Of a stretch of DNA of 36,882 bases, positions 26,385 through 34,706 are shown in pieces. The position numbers were made by a program, and so were the translations under genes. Under the pieces are notes generated by a model, which was not told the origin of the DNA, ran no database searches, and saw only the letters and a program-made list of their open reading frames with translations. Each line of letters opens with the position of its first letter. Position 1 is the first letter of the stretch. Source of the stretch: Tritrichomonas foetus (Eukaryota > Parabasalia > Tritrichomonadida > Tritrichomonadidae); the NCBI GenBank assembly GCA_001839685.1, contig MLAK01001050.1, positions 1 to 36,882 on the forward strand, read 5' to 3'.

Positions 26385-28298
26385 ATGTTTAGCGCTGGAT
26401 CGATTTTTCTACTTTTCTCAAGCTCTTTTTTTGGATTCGAAGTTTTCGCTTCACTTCTCGGAGAAATATTTGATGCTTTCACTATTGCTGGAATCGGATC
26501 AGCTTTTGGAATCATTTTTTCCGCATGGATATTCTTCATCTCGTCTTTATTCATTCCACTGAGCCAAGCCCATGGAATTACACACGCGCTTATTTTAATC
26601 TCGACAGCTGCAATAATTCACTTCACTCGAAAGACCAAAAAGTGTAAAAAATTTGGAGCATCGCCAATAATATTTGTATTTTCAGTCGTCGTTCCCTTTT
26701 TGTTTTTATCGTGGTTTATCGAAACTTCACTTTTATATAAAGACAATCAAGTTCGCGGCGCTTGCTATGGAGATTTGCCATTTCATTTATCATTAATTTC
26801 ATCATTTTCGCACGGCTGCAACAAAGAGAGACGTTCACTTTTTGATATCTTGACACCATTTTTTGCCAACCAAACACTTGCATATACCTTTATTCCTGAT
26901 TATTATTCTGCTGTTTTCATTTCATGTTTCAAAGATGACTTTCATACTTCTTTAACACTTCCATCATTTATATATGCATATTCCATCTTCATTATTTTAT
27001 TCAATATTGTTCGAATATTCACGAAAGATGAAAAAGCTTGTTTATTTGCACCTTGGCTATTTTTATTCACTGGAGGCCTTGGATTTACTGAATATAATAA
27101 GTACAAACATGAGTATTATATAGATTTTGTTAACATTTGGGGAAATGGTAGAACCGAAGGATGGTTCCAAACAGTCATTCATATTTTACTTCCACAACGT
27201 TGTTCACTCTTTTCAATGCCAATTGCATATTCTATTATTTTAATTTTAATGGTTGTTGGAAAATCGAGCGAAATTAATCCAGCACCATTTTTCGGAATTG
27301 GTCTTCTTGTTGCCGCTTTACCACAAGTACAACTTCACTCAGTTGTTGCAGTTGCACAATGGGGAATTATTTACGTTCTTCGAGCTTTTCCTTATCGCTC
27401 AATTAAGACTCATTTTAAGCCATTTTTTGTAAATTATTTGATTTTAGCTTTAACAGCAATAATCTTAGGTGCACCACAAGTTTTTCCATTTTTAGGAAGA
27501 ATGGCTTCATCTCAAGCTGGTCAAAGTTTTGTTCAATTTAGACCACTTTGGGATGAAACTGATCATAATTTCTTCACATTCTGGGGATATGCCCTTGGAC
27601 TCTTCTTTGTATTGTCTATTTTTGGTCGTTTTATCTTTTTCTTCACTTTAGATAGAGATCAAGGGCAATTTTATGATCCATCACTTGGTGTGTTTTTAAT
27701 TGCGAATTTTATTTGGTATCAACCATGGAATCTTGATAATACAAAAGTGTTTAATGCTGGATGGATACCTCTAGCTGTTGCTTTAATTTCACATTTCTTT
27801 ATAAAACTCTGGAAAAAAGTGAAAATTGTTGGTCCAATTTTAACAATAGGTCTTTTCATATTTTGTACCCTTTCTGGATTTTTAGCAAATTACCTTGCAG
27901 CTACTAGACCATATATGGTTTGGTCCCAGCAAGAAAAACCATTCATGATTGCACAATGGGTTGTTGCTAATACTGATCCGAAATCAATTTGGATCACTGA
28001 CACTTATCATGCAAGCCCAGTAGTAAGCGTGGCAGGAAGACAGACTCTTGTTGGCTATCAAGGATGGATTTCTTCGCACGGTTTAAATGACAGAGAGAGA
28101 GTTGCGGTTATTCGTGGATTACAAATAAATCCAGAAAACACTCTTTTAACTGATAAATATAATGTAACGTATGTGTTTACGAGAGCAGCAACACAAAAAG
28201 AATTTAATTTCCAGCCAAATGAGAATTCGAAGTTTTGGAAGAAAGTATTCCAGACACATACACAAGTAATTTATAAGAGAACAAATTATACTTTATAA
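26385..28298 (+). CDS. Polytopic membrane protein, GT-C glycosyltransferase-like
   Basis: A 637-residue protein with about 12-14 hydrophobic segments across its length. The first large hydrophilic loop (about 120-180) contains GACYGDLPFHLSL, with an acidic residue in the position where GT-C glycosyltransferases keep a catalytic Asp or Glu in the first luminal loop. Other notable segments are TGGLGFTEY, LLPQRCSLFSMP, QVQLHSVVAV and, near the end, WYQPWNLDNTKVFNAGW. After the last membrane segment (about 515) there is a roughly 115-residue soluble domain (TDPKSIWITDTYHASPVVS, AGRQTLVGYQG, RVAVIRG), as in bacterial and archaeal GT-C proteins with a periplasmic domain. This suggests a lipid-linked-sugar glycosyltransferase in the ER or Golgi. 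The family is inferred from layout only; substrate unknown. Confidence 0.55.
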   Translation: MFSAGSIFLLFSSSFFGFEVFASLLGEIFDAFTIAGIGSAFGIIFSAWIFFISSLFIPLSQAHGITHALILISTAAIIHFTRKTKKCKKFGASPIIFVFSVVVPFLFLSWFIETSLLYKDNQVRGACYGDLPFHLSLISSFSHGCNKERRSLFDILTPFFANQTLAYTFIPDYYSAVFISCFKDDFHTSLTLPSFIYAYSIFIILFNIVRIFTKDEKACLFAPWLFLFTGGLGFTEYNKYKHEYYIDFVNIWGNGRTEGWFQTVIHILLPQRCSLFSMPIAYSIILILMVVGKSSEINPAPFFGIGLLVAALPQVQLHSVVAVAQWGIIYVLRAFPYRSIKTHFKPFFVNYLILALTAIILGAPQVFPFLGRMASSQAGQSFVQFRPLWDETDHNFFTFWGYALGLFFVLSIFGRFIFFFTLDRDQGQFYDPSLGVFLIANFIWYQPWNLDNTKVFNAGWIPLAVALISHFFIKLWKKVKIVGPILTIGLFIFCTLSGFLANYLAATRPYMVWSQQEKPFMIAQWVVANTDPKSIWITDTYHASPVVSVAGRQTLVGYQGWISSHGLNDRERVAVIRGLQINPENTLLTDKYNVTYVFTRAATQKEFNFQPNENSKFWKKVFQTHTQVIYKRTNYTL

Positions 28299-28473
28299 GA
28301 TAAAAAAAAATCGTTTTATTTCTTTCTAAAAAAATTTGAAACCCAACTTCATTATTTTAATAAGTATGTTTTCTTTTCTAATTGACTAAAAGAATAAATA
28401 TATCATAGCAAGTGGAAACAATGAAATATTTTGGAATTAAAAATATTTTTTAATATTATCAAAATATAAATAT

Positions 28474-28722
28474 TTACTTGGTAACGTAACGACATAAGGC
28501 TTCTTTGATATTACCATCGGTGCTCTCAATTAATTCGATTGCTTCATTACGAGAAAGATGAGTTGCGTCCATAACTAAATTTAAATCGGCTCCTTTGATA
28601 ACAAGATCTGGTTTTTTCTCTTCTTTTGTTTCTTGTAAAGTCTTCATAGCTTTGATTGCGCCTTCATCGCTTTGACTACTTTCTTTCTGGATTAATGCTG
28701 ATTGCTCAACTTGATGAGACAT
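28474..28722 (-). CDS. HYPK/NAC-alpha-type UBA protein
   Basis: An 82-residue protein. The N-terminal half is polar and disordered; residues about 40-81 form a UBA-like three-helix domain (IKGADLNLVMDATHLSRNEA, then LIESTDGNIKEALCRYV). This closely follows the C-terminal domain of HYPK and of the NAC alpha subunit (Lys-x-x-Asp-x-x-x-Val-Met, then Ser-Arg-x-x-Ala, Gly-Asn-Ile). There is no NAC domain, so HYPK, the partner of the ribosome-bound NatA N-acetyltransferase, is the better match. It would act on the ribosome in the cytoplasm. The length is shorter than human HYPK (about 120 residues) but similar to protist forms. Confidence 0.65.
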   Translation of the reverse strand: MSHQVEQSALIQKESSQSDEGAIKAMKTLQETKEEKKPDLVIKGADLNLVMDATHLSRNEAIELIESTDGNIKEALCRYVTK

Positions 28723-29313
28723 TTTGTATTCGACTGCCAGCCAACGCGACGATCAAAAATAACACAAAAGTATATACGACTTTTTGAATCGATAATGATC
28801 GTTCATCAATTAAATGTTGTGATTCCCATCATCCCATAGTTTTTTCGTATCATAAACTCACCTTTATACATATCATTATGGTGCTCCCGACTGACCTTGA
28901 CTTCTCTTGTCTCCGATGTCGAAATGACACCTTTGATTTTTCTTTGAAATGATGATAGCATATGTTTTCAACATTATTTTTTCACTTCATTTCTTGGGTG
29001 ACACTAAACAAATCAACATCATAATGTAAAGCATTCATTTCCATTTTTAGAAATTTCTATATGTCTATAGTTATCGACAACTTATCTCTTTCATTCACCA
29101 TAAATAGAAGTATTTTTCAGTCATTGATAAAAATCTCAAATTTTACATCTTTCAAAGGAGTTCTTTCCATAACTATTATAGGATTCGATTAAAGTTACTA
29201 AAAAAAAAAATGAAATATCAAAATAAAGGGTAGTTTACCAACATGCATAAAATAATCCATTTAAGTGGATAAAATTGCTTCTTTTTCCTTTTTTCCATAA
29301 TACTAAATCATCC
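28723..29313. other. Intergenic, no convincing gene
   Basis: Promoter side of the HYPK-like gene and 3' flank of the Rag-like gene. A 24-codon frame at 28878-28952, directly after a TCATTA motif, lies in a locally GC-richer patch and contains CLRCRND. It is too short to call. Confidence 0.4.
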
Positions 29314-30258
29314 TCATCTGAGGATCTTCTTGATTGAGTGGAGGAGTGCAAGAACGTTATTTTTGGCTGTTGCAGGTGGTGATCGGTGATCGGAAATTCC
29401 TGCAAGAATCACATCATAAGTTGACCAGAAAAAGTGCAAGAATGTTCCATCCTTTAATTCAACCGACATAATTGGTTGAGCACTTTTCGCATCCATCATT
29501 GTAGCAATTCCGACGAACATTTCAACTCCATCTTGAACCATTAAAAACTGGTCGCCATCAATGCGGGAATCACCTGAGCTCAACAAGAAGCTCCTGCTTT
29601 GAAGGTCAACCAAAAAAGCATTGGATAGCTCTAAAGATCGAGAAAATTGAAGCATGGCTGCTTTCAATTCTTTTCTCTTGGGTATAATTCTTTCAATGCA
29701 TTGGCTGACTTCAAAAAGTGCCGTTCCATTATTTATCGATGTATGATGGATTTTTGCATCTGGAATGTATTCAAGCACATTCTCTTTCAGTGATGATAGA
29801 GTGTTTTCAGCATTAAAGGCATCAAGCAAGTCTGTTTTATGAAGGAAAACGTGAACATCAGGCTGAGGGACGAGAGATTCTTTAATATTGTTGATTGATA
29901 GGATGAGCTCCATTGGGGCTTCTGCCGTGCTGTCGATGATTAGAATAATTGTCTGGCATTTTTCGAAAATCGAGAGTGGGTTTGACGAGGCTGAAAAGTT
30001 TGGTGGACAGGCGACTATTGGAACTTTGAAAATAACATTTCGAATTTCGGACTTTACGTCTTCTTCAATATGGGGAGTACCTGGCGTATGTCGGAATTTT
30101 TCTGTCAATTGGCCGAGAATGGCATATTTTCCGCTTCCTTGAGCCCCGATAAAAACTATGGATCCGACTTCTGTACAATTTGGAAAAGAAACCATCGATG
30201 CATTCTCTTCTGCAAAGTGAGCGTCGAAGTTACGATAAATGTCAGCTAAATAACTCAT
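29314..30258 (-). CDS. Rag/Gtr-family GTPase (RagC/D-like) with altered P-loop
   Basis: A 314-residue protein of the Rag/Gtr family, GTPases that signal amino-acid status to TORC1 at lysosomal membranes. The G domain shows P-loop GAQGSGKYA (38-46), hydrophobic strands IILIID (104-109), and HKTDLL (140-145), the Rag-type His-Lys-x-Asp that replaces Asn-Lys-x-Asp. The C-terminal roadblock-like part contains ELSNAFLVDLQSRSF (like RagC/D FEKAFLFDVVSKIY) and MVQDGVEMF. The Mg-binding Ser/Thr after the P-loop lysine is Tyr (Y45), so nucleotide handling may be abnormal. The frame is open upstream through a TTG, but the ATG at 30258 is the first ATG and has a TCATAA initiator-like motif 2 nt before it (30266-30261), so it is taken as the start. 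Confidence 0.75.
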   Translation of the reverse strand: MSYLADIYRNFDAHFAEENASMVSFPNCTEVGSIVFIGAQGSGKYAILGQLTEKFRHTPGTPHIEEDVKSEIRNVIFKVPIVACPPNFSASSNPLSIFEKCQTIILIIDSTAEAPMELILSINNIKESLVPQPDVHVFLHKTDLLDAFNAENTLSSLKENVLEYIPDAKIHHTSINNGTALFEVSQCIERIIPKRKELKAAMLQFSRSLELSNAFLVDLQSRSFLLSSGDSRIDGDQFLMVQDGVEMFVGIATMMDAKSAQPIMSVELKDGTFLHFFWSTYDVILAGISDHRSPPATAKNNVLALLHSIKKILR

Positions 30259-30273
30259 TCTTATGAATCGCAA

Positions 30274-30595
30274 TAAATTAAAATAATTCTAATTGGATTT
30301 TGTCAACATCCAAGGTGAAATTTAAGATGTGAATGGCCAATTCTCTCAATGACCTCTCTCATAGAAATGACATGTGATATAAAAATATATAAAAACATCA
30401 TGAAAACAATTCTATATTTTTTAACACAAACACCATGAATAAATAAAGAATATATAATGAATAACACATCTACATGTATATGTTATACCTCTACATTATG
30501 ACCAAACTAGAAAAAGATTACCACCAAGCTTGGTCAATTTTAAAGGGGAATTTTGAATTTCTGGCTTAACTTTTGGTTGTAATGCAATGTCATAC
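30274..30595. other. Intergenic, no gene seen
   Basis: AT-rich spacer between the promoter of the Rag-like gene and the 3' end of the RNF32-like gene. Confidence 0.4.
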
Positions 30596-30621
30596 TATAT
30601 ATATATATATATATATATATT
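30596..30621. repeat. (TA)13 microsatellite abutting a stop codon
   Basis: An uninterrupted TA run of about 26 bases. Its right end merges with the stop codon (TTA on +, 30620-30622) of the RNF32-like gene, so the repeat forms the first bases of that gene's 3' UTR. Confidence 0.85.
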
Positions 30622-31750
30622 AATGCCATTTTGCTCTTTCTCGTGGCATCATTACCTTTCTTTTGCTTTCTGGTTTTTTCTTCTGTAAACTTGAATTTTT
30701 TTCAGATTTCGGTTCATTCTTCGGTTTTTCTATCATTTCCACATGTTGGAAAATTGCACGACAAACTGGACACGTTGGTTGGTTATTCTGGTTCTGACAG
30801 AAAGAAAGCCACGAATTCAGACAAGTTGTATGAAACATGTGACCGCAGGAAGTAACACTCGATTCATCGGGCGCCATTTTTCTGAGACAAACAGGACATT
30901 CATCATCTTCTCTTTCCAGACACTTAAATTTGATAGAATCCCAGTCAATTACTTTATCCCTTTCTTCGGCCGCACGCATTACGCTTCGAGCGTATTCAAG
31001 GTCTGCGTCAATCGATGAAAGCATTGCATCAACAGCATCACTTTGGTTATCCATCGCTCTAACCAGTCTTGTTGAGGCGTCCTGCGCTTTGGAAATGACC
31101 CAGCGACGATGCAAGTAACTTCCTGGCGGCGCCTCTCTTCCGATTTTGTCTCTGATGAGAAACCCACGAACAACACGTTGAATAAGACGTGCACAGCGAT
31201 CGTGGTAGGCACCTTCCGCTTTCACTTCAACAAACTCATAGGGGGATCTACAAACTGGGCATAAATGACGTTGTCCACGAGTAAATTTCCTGAAATTCAT
31301 AAGGCACGTGGCATGAAGTAAGTGAGAGCATGACAATAGAACGAGATTATCGGGACCGAATTTTTCTAGACAAATTGGACAGGATTCATTATAGAAACCA
31401 CGCTTCTGTGCATCGATTTTAACCGTTTCGAATTGTTCGTTTGTAAGTGGTGCGGGCGGGGGTTCAACAATACCGAGTTGTTCGGCGAGTGTTAAATTAT
31501 GAAAATATCGCTCGCGCTTATCGGCGACTGAGTTTGATTCAAAAATTGTTGAAGTCGGAATTGGTCCTACTGGCTTTGATTTTGGTTTTGGCTTTTTAAT
31601 TCCCGATCGTGGGGGAGATACAGATCGTGGTTTTAAGATAGGATCGGCGTGTGAAGTAAACATTTTGGCCATATGCTGCTGGAATGCCGCAGCTCTTAAT
31701 GCAAGGCTTGGCTTTTGTGGTTGATTCCCAAATCGTCCGCGGCCTCTCAT
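30620..31750 (-). CDS. Double RING-H2 protein with IQ motif, RNF32-like E3 ligase
   Basis: A 376-residue protein with two complete RING-H2 fingers. The first (124-167) runs from CPICLEKF through CSHLLHATC to CPVCRSP. The second (285-330) runs from CPVCLRKM through CGHMFHTTC to CPVCRAI. Between them is an IQ motif, LIQRVVRGFLIRDKIG (189-204), a calmodulin-binding site. This RING-IQ-RING order and spacing is that of RNF32, a protein expressed in mammalian sperm and conserved in ciliated organisms. It is expected to be an E3 ubiquitin ligase, possibly calcium/calmodulin-regulated and tied to flagella. The N-terminal 60 residues are basic and disordered, with SVSPPRSG. All zinc ligands are present in both fingers. 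The tail is Lys-rich. Confidence 0.85.
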   Translation of the reverse strand: MRGRGRFGNQPQKPSLALRAAAFQQHMAKMFTSHADPILKPRSVSPPRSGIKKPKPKSKPVGPIPTSTIFESNSVADKRERYFHNLTLAEQLGIVEPPPAPLTNEQFETVKIDAQKRGFYNESCPICLEKFGPDNLVLLSCSHLLHATCLMNFRKFTRGQRHLCPVCRSPYEFVEVKAEGAYHDRCARLIQRVVRGFLIRDKIGREAPPGSYLHRRWVISKAQDASTRLVRAMDNQSDAVDAMLSSIDADLEYARSVMRAAEERDKVIDWDSIKFKCLEREDDECPVCLRKMAPDESSVTSCGHMFHTTCLNSWLSFCQNQNNQPTCPVCRAIFQHVEMIEKPKNEPKSEKNSSLQKKKPESKRKVMMPRERAKWH

Positions 31751-32207
31751 TAATTTTATGTTGAGAATAAAAAAACGTCACTCATCAGACATGTGATATA
31801 AAATAAACTCATGATCAGAATTTTGATGGATTTCAAACAAACTCCGAATATAAAACTATCAATGAGGTAAAAAAATCCTGATTTTTCTTTTAAATTCTTT
31901 CACGACCGATTCTGAAAAACTCACATCAATTTTATGATAGATTTCATTTTATCATTTTTCTAAATTCCATCAAATTGTTTTATTTGTAATATATGATAAA
32001 TTAAATAACAATCAATGCCAAATGATATATTGTTTATCAAGGATTCTTATCCTCATTGATCAATACCTGAGATATAATCATTCAATTCATTAATTTAAAC
32101 GTAAGATAAGAAACCAAAACTAGTTAACTTACGATAAATTAACAATATTTTCTAAACGTATATAACTCAACGATTATTTTTTTTTTATTAAATATTCCTC
32201 TAAAATT
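31751..32207. other. Intergenic region without ATG near the next gene
   Basis: Divergent promoter region of the RNF32-like and DHHC genes. There is no ATG on the + strand between 32022 and 32239, which bears on the start of the DHHC gene. A T12 run lies at about 32176-32187. Confidence 0.5.
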
Positions 32208-32942
32208 ACGCGCTTTTCGAAATCTTTCCATCGATATAATGGCCTTTCATGGCCTCTTGATTCACGGCAAATTCTAGCATGGTTTTTAACCGCATTTCCA
32301 TGTATTTGCTATTTTTGCGTCAATATCGCCTTTTCACCAAAAGAATGGTCATACTTTTGGGCGCCAATATTTTTAGGACTTTATATAATCGGTGTTTTAT
32401 TATTTGTTGGTGCTACTTTAACAACACATCCTCTCCCACAGATTTATTCGTCAGATTACGGACACTTTTGCCGATTTTGCCAAGAAGTTGTTCCAAATAA
32501 TGCAAAACATTGTCGAATGTGCAACAAATGCAGAGTTGGTTTTGACCATCATTGCAGATATATTAATAATTGTGTTACGAAGTCAAACTATTATATTTTT
32601 TTCTTCGGATGTCTTTTTTTGGTTTCATCAGCATTTATTGGATTAGTTCAATTGATAATATATGCTGCTATCTATCGTAAAAACAAAGATATGTTTATTT
32701 CAAATGCTTCTGCGTATTATCACATTCAATTTAATGTGATTGCTTTTTGGGTCTTATTTGGTGTTGCTGTTTTGTTTTATTTAGGATTGGCAATCCCAAT
32801 GATGGTGTTAATCATTTATCATGTGTTTTTCCAGGTAAATGGAATATCTACGTATGACTATATTATGGACAACATTAGTCGTTTCCCGCAACGGTTATCA
32901 AAATTTTCCTGTGTTTCTAAGTCAAGAGTTCGCCGCGAGTAA
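32208..32942 (+). CDS. DHHC palmitoyltransferase with no ATG start (ACG at expected position)
   Basis: The frame is open from 32166 to 32942. From the ACG at 32208 it gives 244 residues: two membrane segments (about 22-43 and 50-70), a perfect cysteine-rich domain C88-x2-C91-x9-H101-C102-x2-C105-x2-C108-x4-DHHC(113-116)-x5-C122, then two more segments (about 127-155 and 174-207) and GISTYDYI, a TTxE-like motif. It should S-acylate proteins at endomembranes. The first in-frame ATG (32517) is codon 104, inside the zinc domain, so it cannot be the real start. RFSKSFHRYNGLSWPL after the ACG looks like a normal DHHC N-terminus. ACG may be a non-AUG start, a start-loss mutation or a sequence error. 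No AG acceptor exists between 32166 and 32208 to allow a spliced start. Confidence 0.75.
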   Translation, partial: TRFSKSFHRYNGLSWPLDSRQILAWFLTAFPCICYFCVNIAFSPKEWSYFWAPIFLGLYIIGVLLFVGATLTTHPLPQIYSSDYGHFCRFCQEVVPNNAKHCRMCNKCRVGFDHHCRYINNCVTKSNYYIFFFGCLFLVSSAFIGLVQLIIYAAIYRKNKDMFISNASAYYHIQFNVIAFWVLFGVAVLFYLGLAIPMMVLIIYHVFFQVNGISTYDYIMDNISRFPQRLSKFSCVSKSRVRRE

Positions 32943-33418
32943 TTGTATTCTATCTCTTAAATTGTTTGTTATACGTATTCAATTTCTATCTTATTATTCT
33001 TTTATAATATTCATTTTTTGTTTTTTAAAAATACTCTTTTGGTTTTCTGAAACAATTCACAATCTACAAAATTTGTGATTTTCCTAAGAAAGTAACTCAA
33101 TGTTTCTGAGTATTTTGACGGGATTCAATAAATTTAATATTCTTTTTTAACAAATCATCTAGATTGATAAATGAAATATGATAACAATAATTTGGCATCA
33201 TAATTCTCAAAAACTAAATTATAAAAAATTATTTGTTTTGGTGTCCCCAAAATGGATTTTGTCAATTACTTATAACTTATTTCATAATATGAAGATCTTC
33301 ATAATTTTAGTGATATTCATTGAATAGGTCAAATATAATTTAGCCTTTGACCCATCGTGTTAAATATCCAAATAGGTAATGTGATATAAAAATTAATTAT
33401 ATAACATAATCTACAGAA
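32943..33418. other. Intergenic, no gene seen
   Basis: AT-rich region between two plus-strand genes; presumed promoter of the WD40 gene. Confidence 0.4.
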
Positions 33419-34384
33419 ATGTTTAGTTTCTCTGCTACACCAAAATGGAAAGATGTTGAAGAAAATGGTGAAGTATTTTCTTTAAGGATGTCATCTGATG
33501 CTTCGTATGTTGCATCCACTTTATCAAATGGTCAAGTGGCTCTTCGAAGTGTCACAACAGGAAGATTATCTTACACGCTAACTCACTCAGGAGAGGGATA
33601 TCCAGTATCAGCAATTAGATTTCATCCGGAAAAACCAAAAGTTTTTATGACGATATCAAGTGAAGGTACAATTAAAGAGTGGAGCAATAATAATCCAACT
33701 GTTTCATGGTCACATACATATGAATCAAATGAACTATATGCACTTGATTATGACATTGATGGATCCAGATTTGCAGTGGGTGGAACAGACAAAACTGTAA
33801 AATTGTATGATTCATCAACAAAACAATTGATTCATGAATTTGCACGTAAAAAGCTCGACCAAACATCTCCAGCTGGGCATAGTGATAGAGTTTATGCAAT
33901 CAAATTCCATCCAACAGACAAAAACTTAATGTTTAGTGGAGGATGGGATAACACAATTCAAGTTTGGGACTTGCGTGATAATTCATCAGTTGCTGCAATT
34001 TATGGACCACATATCTGTGGTGATTCTCTTGATGTTCGAGATAATCTAATTCTTGCTGGAAGCTGGAGAACACATGATCAAATTCAACTATGGGACCTTC
34101 GTGGCTTCAAAAATATCAAAACAATGCGATGGAGTCTTGCTGGTGATGATAACCAGTGTTCTTTATATGTTGCTAAATTTCTTCCTCAAGGAAACTACTT
34201 CATTGCTGGTGGATCAGGTGTTAATCAACTTCGCGCATTCTCACTTGATACATTTACAACTGTTGGACCTGTTTTGTATTTTGAGGCAGCTGTTTTTGGA
34301 GCAGCTGTTTTGCCTTCTTGCACAGGAGTTATTGTGGGAACATCAAATGGCGGTGTGTTTTATCATCAAATGCAGATTGCGTGA
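33419..34384 (+). CDS. WD40-repeat protein
   Basis: A 321-residue protein made of about seven WD-type repeats, enough for one closed propeller. Repeat ends are visible as IKEWSNN, VKLYDSS, IQVWDLRD and IQLWDLRG, with preceding blades such as VSAIRFHPEKPKVFMTIS and VYAIKFHPTDKNLMFSGG. The fourth repeat has the most canonical Gly-His ... Trp-Asp spacing (GHSDRVYAIKF...VWD). There are no other domains, membrane segments or signals. WD40 propellers are protein-interaction scaffolds, and no specific family is recognised. Similar small propeller proteins serve RNA processing, signalling and flagellar assembly, so no role is assigned. Confidence 0.75.
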   Translation: MFSFSATPKWKDVEENGEVFSLRMSSDASYVASTLSNGQVALRSVTTGRLSYTLTHSGEGYPVSAIRFHPEKPKVFMTISSEGTIKEWSNNNPTVSWSHTYESNELYALDYDIDGSRFAVGGTDKTVKLYDSSTKQLIHEFARKKLDQTSPAGHSDRVYAIKFHPTDKNLMFSGGWDNTIQVWDLRDNSSVAAIYGPHICGDSLDVRDNLILAGSWRTHDQIQLWDLRGFKNIKTMRWSLAGDDNQCSLYVAKFLPQGNYFIAGGSGVNQLRAFSLDTFTTVGPVLYFEAAVFGAAVLPSCTGVIVGTSNGGVFYHQMQIA

Positions 34385-34706
34385 ATAGACATGTATTTTT
34401 TTAGTTATTTAGATAAAATCAATATAAAATGAACATTTATATATATGTTTTTTTCAAGTAATATTCGTTCTTTTTGATCATTTTCGGTTATACATATTTT
34501 GTTGATTTACTAGATCCATGATGAAATAATTTATGTAAAATATGATAATAAAATTGTTGAGCGTTGAATTCATCAAATAAGTAAGAATAAGAAAAGCAGA
34601 TGTAATTACTATTGCATGTTTACTTTAAATTATCAATAAAAAAACAAACAAGCAAAACAAATCAAAAAAACAATAAAAATATATATTTTCATTCACACAC
34701 AACGCC
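34385..34706. other. Intergenic between convergent genes, no gene seen
   Basis: AT-rich DNA between the WD40 and phosphatase-like genes, including A-rich repeats such as AAACAAACAAGCAAAACAAA at about 34642. Confidence 0.4.

Noticed and set aside
28878..28952. 24-codon frame with CLRCRND after TCATTA
   Set aside because: Too short, no partner exon found, no recognised family.
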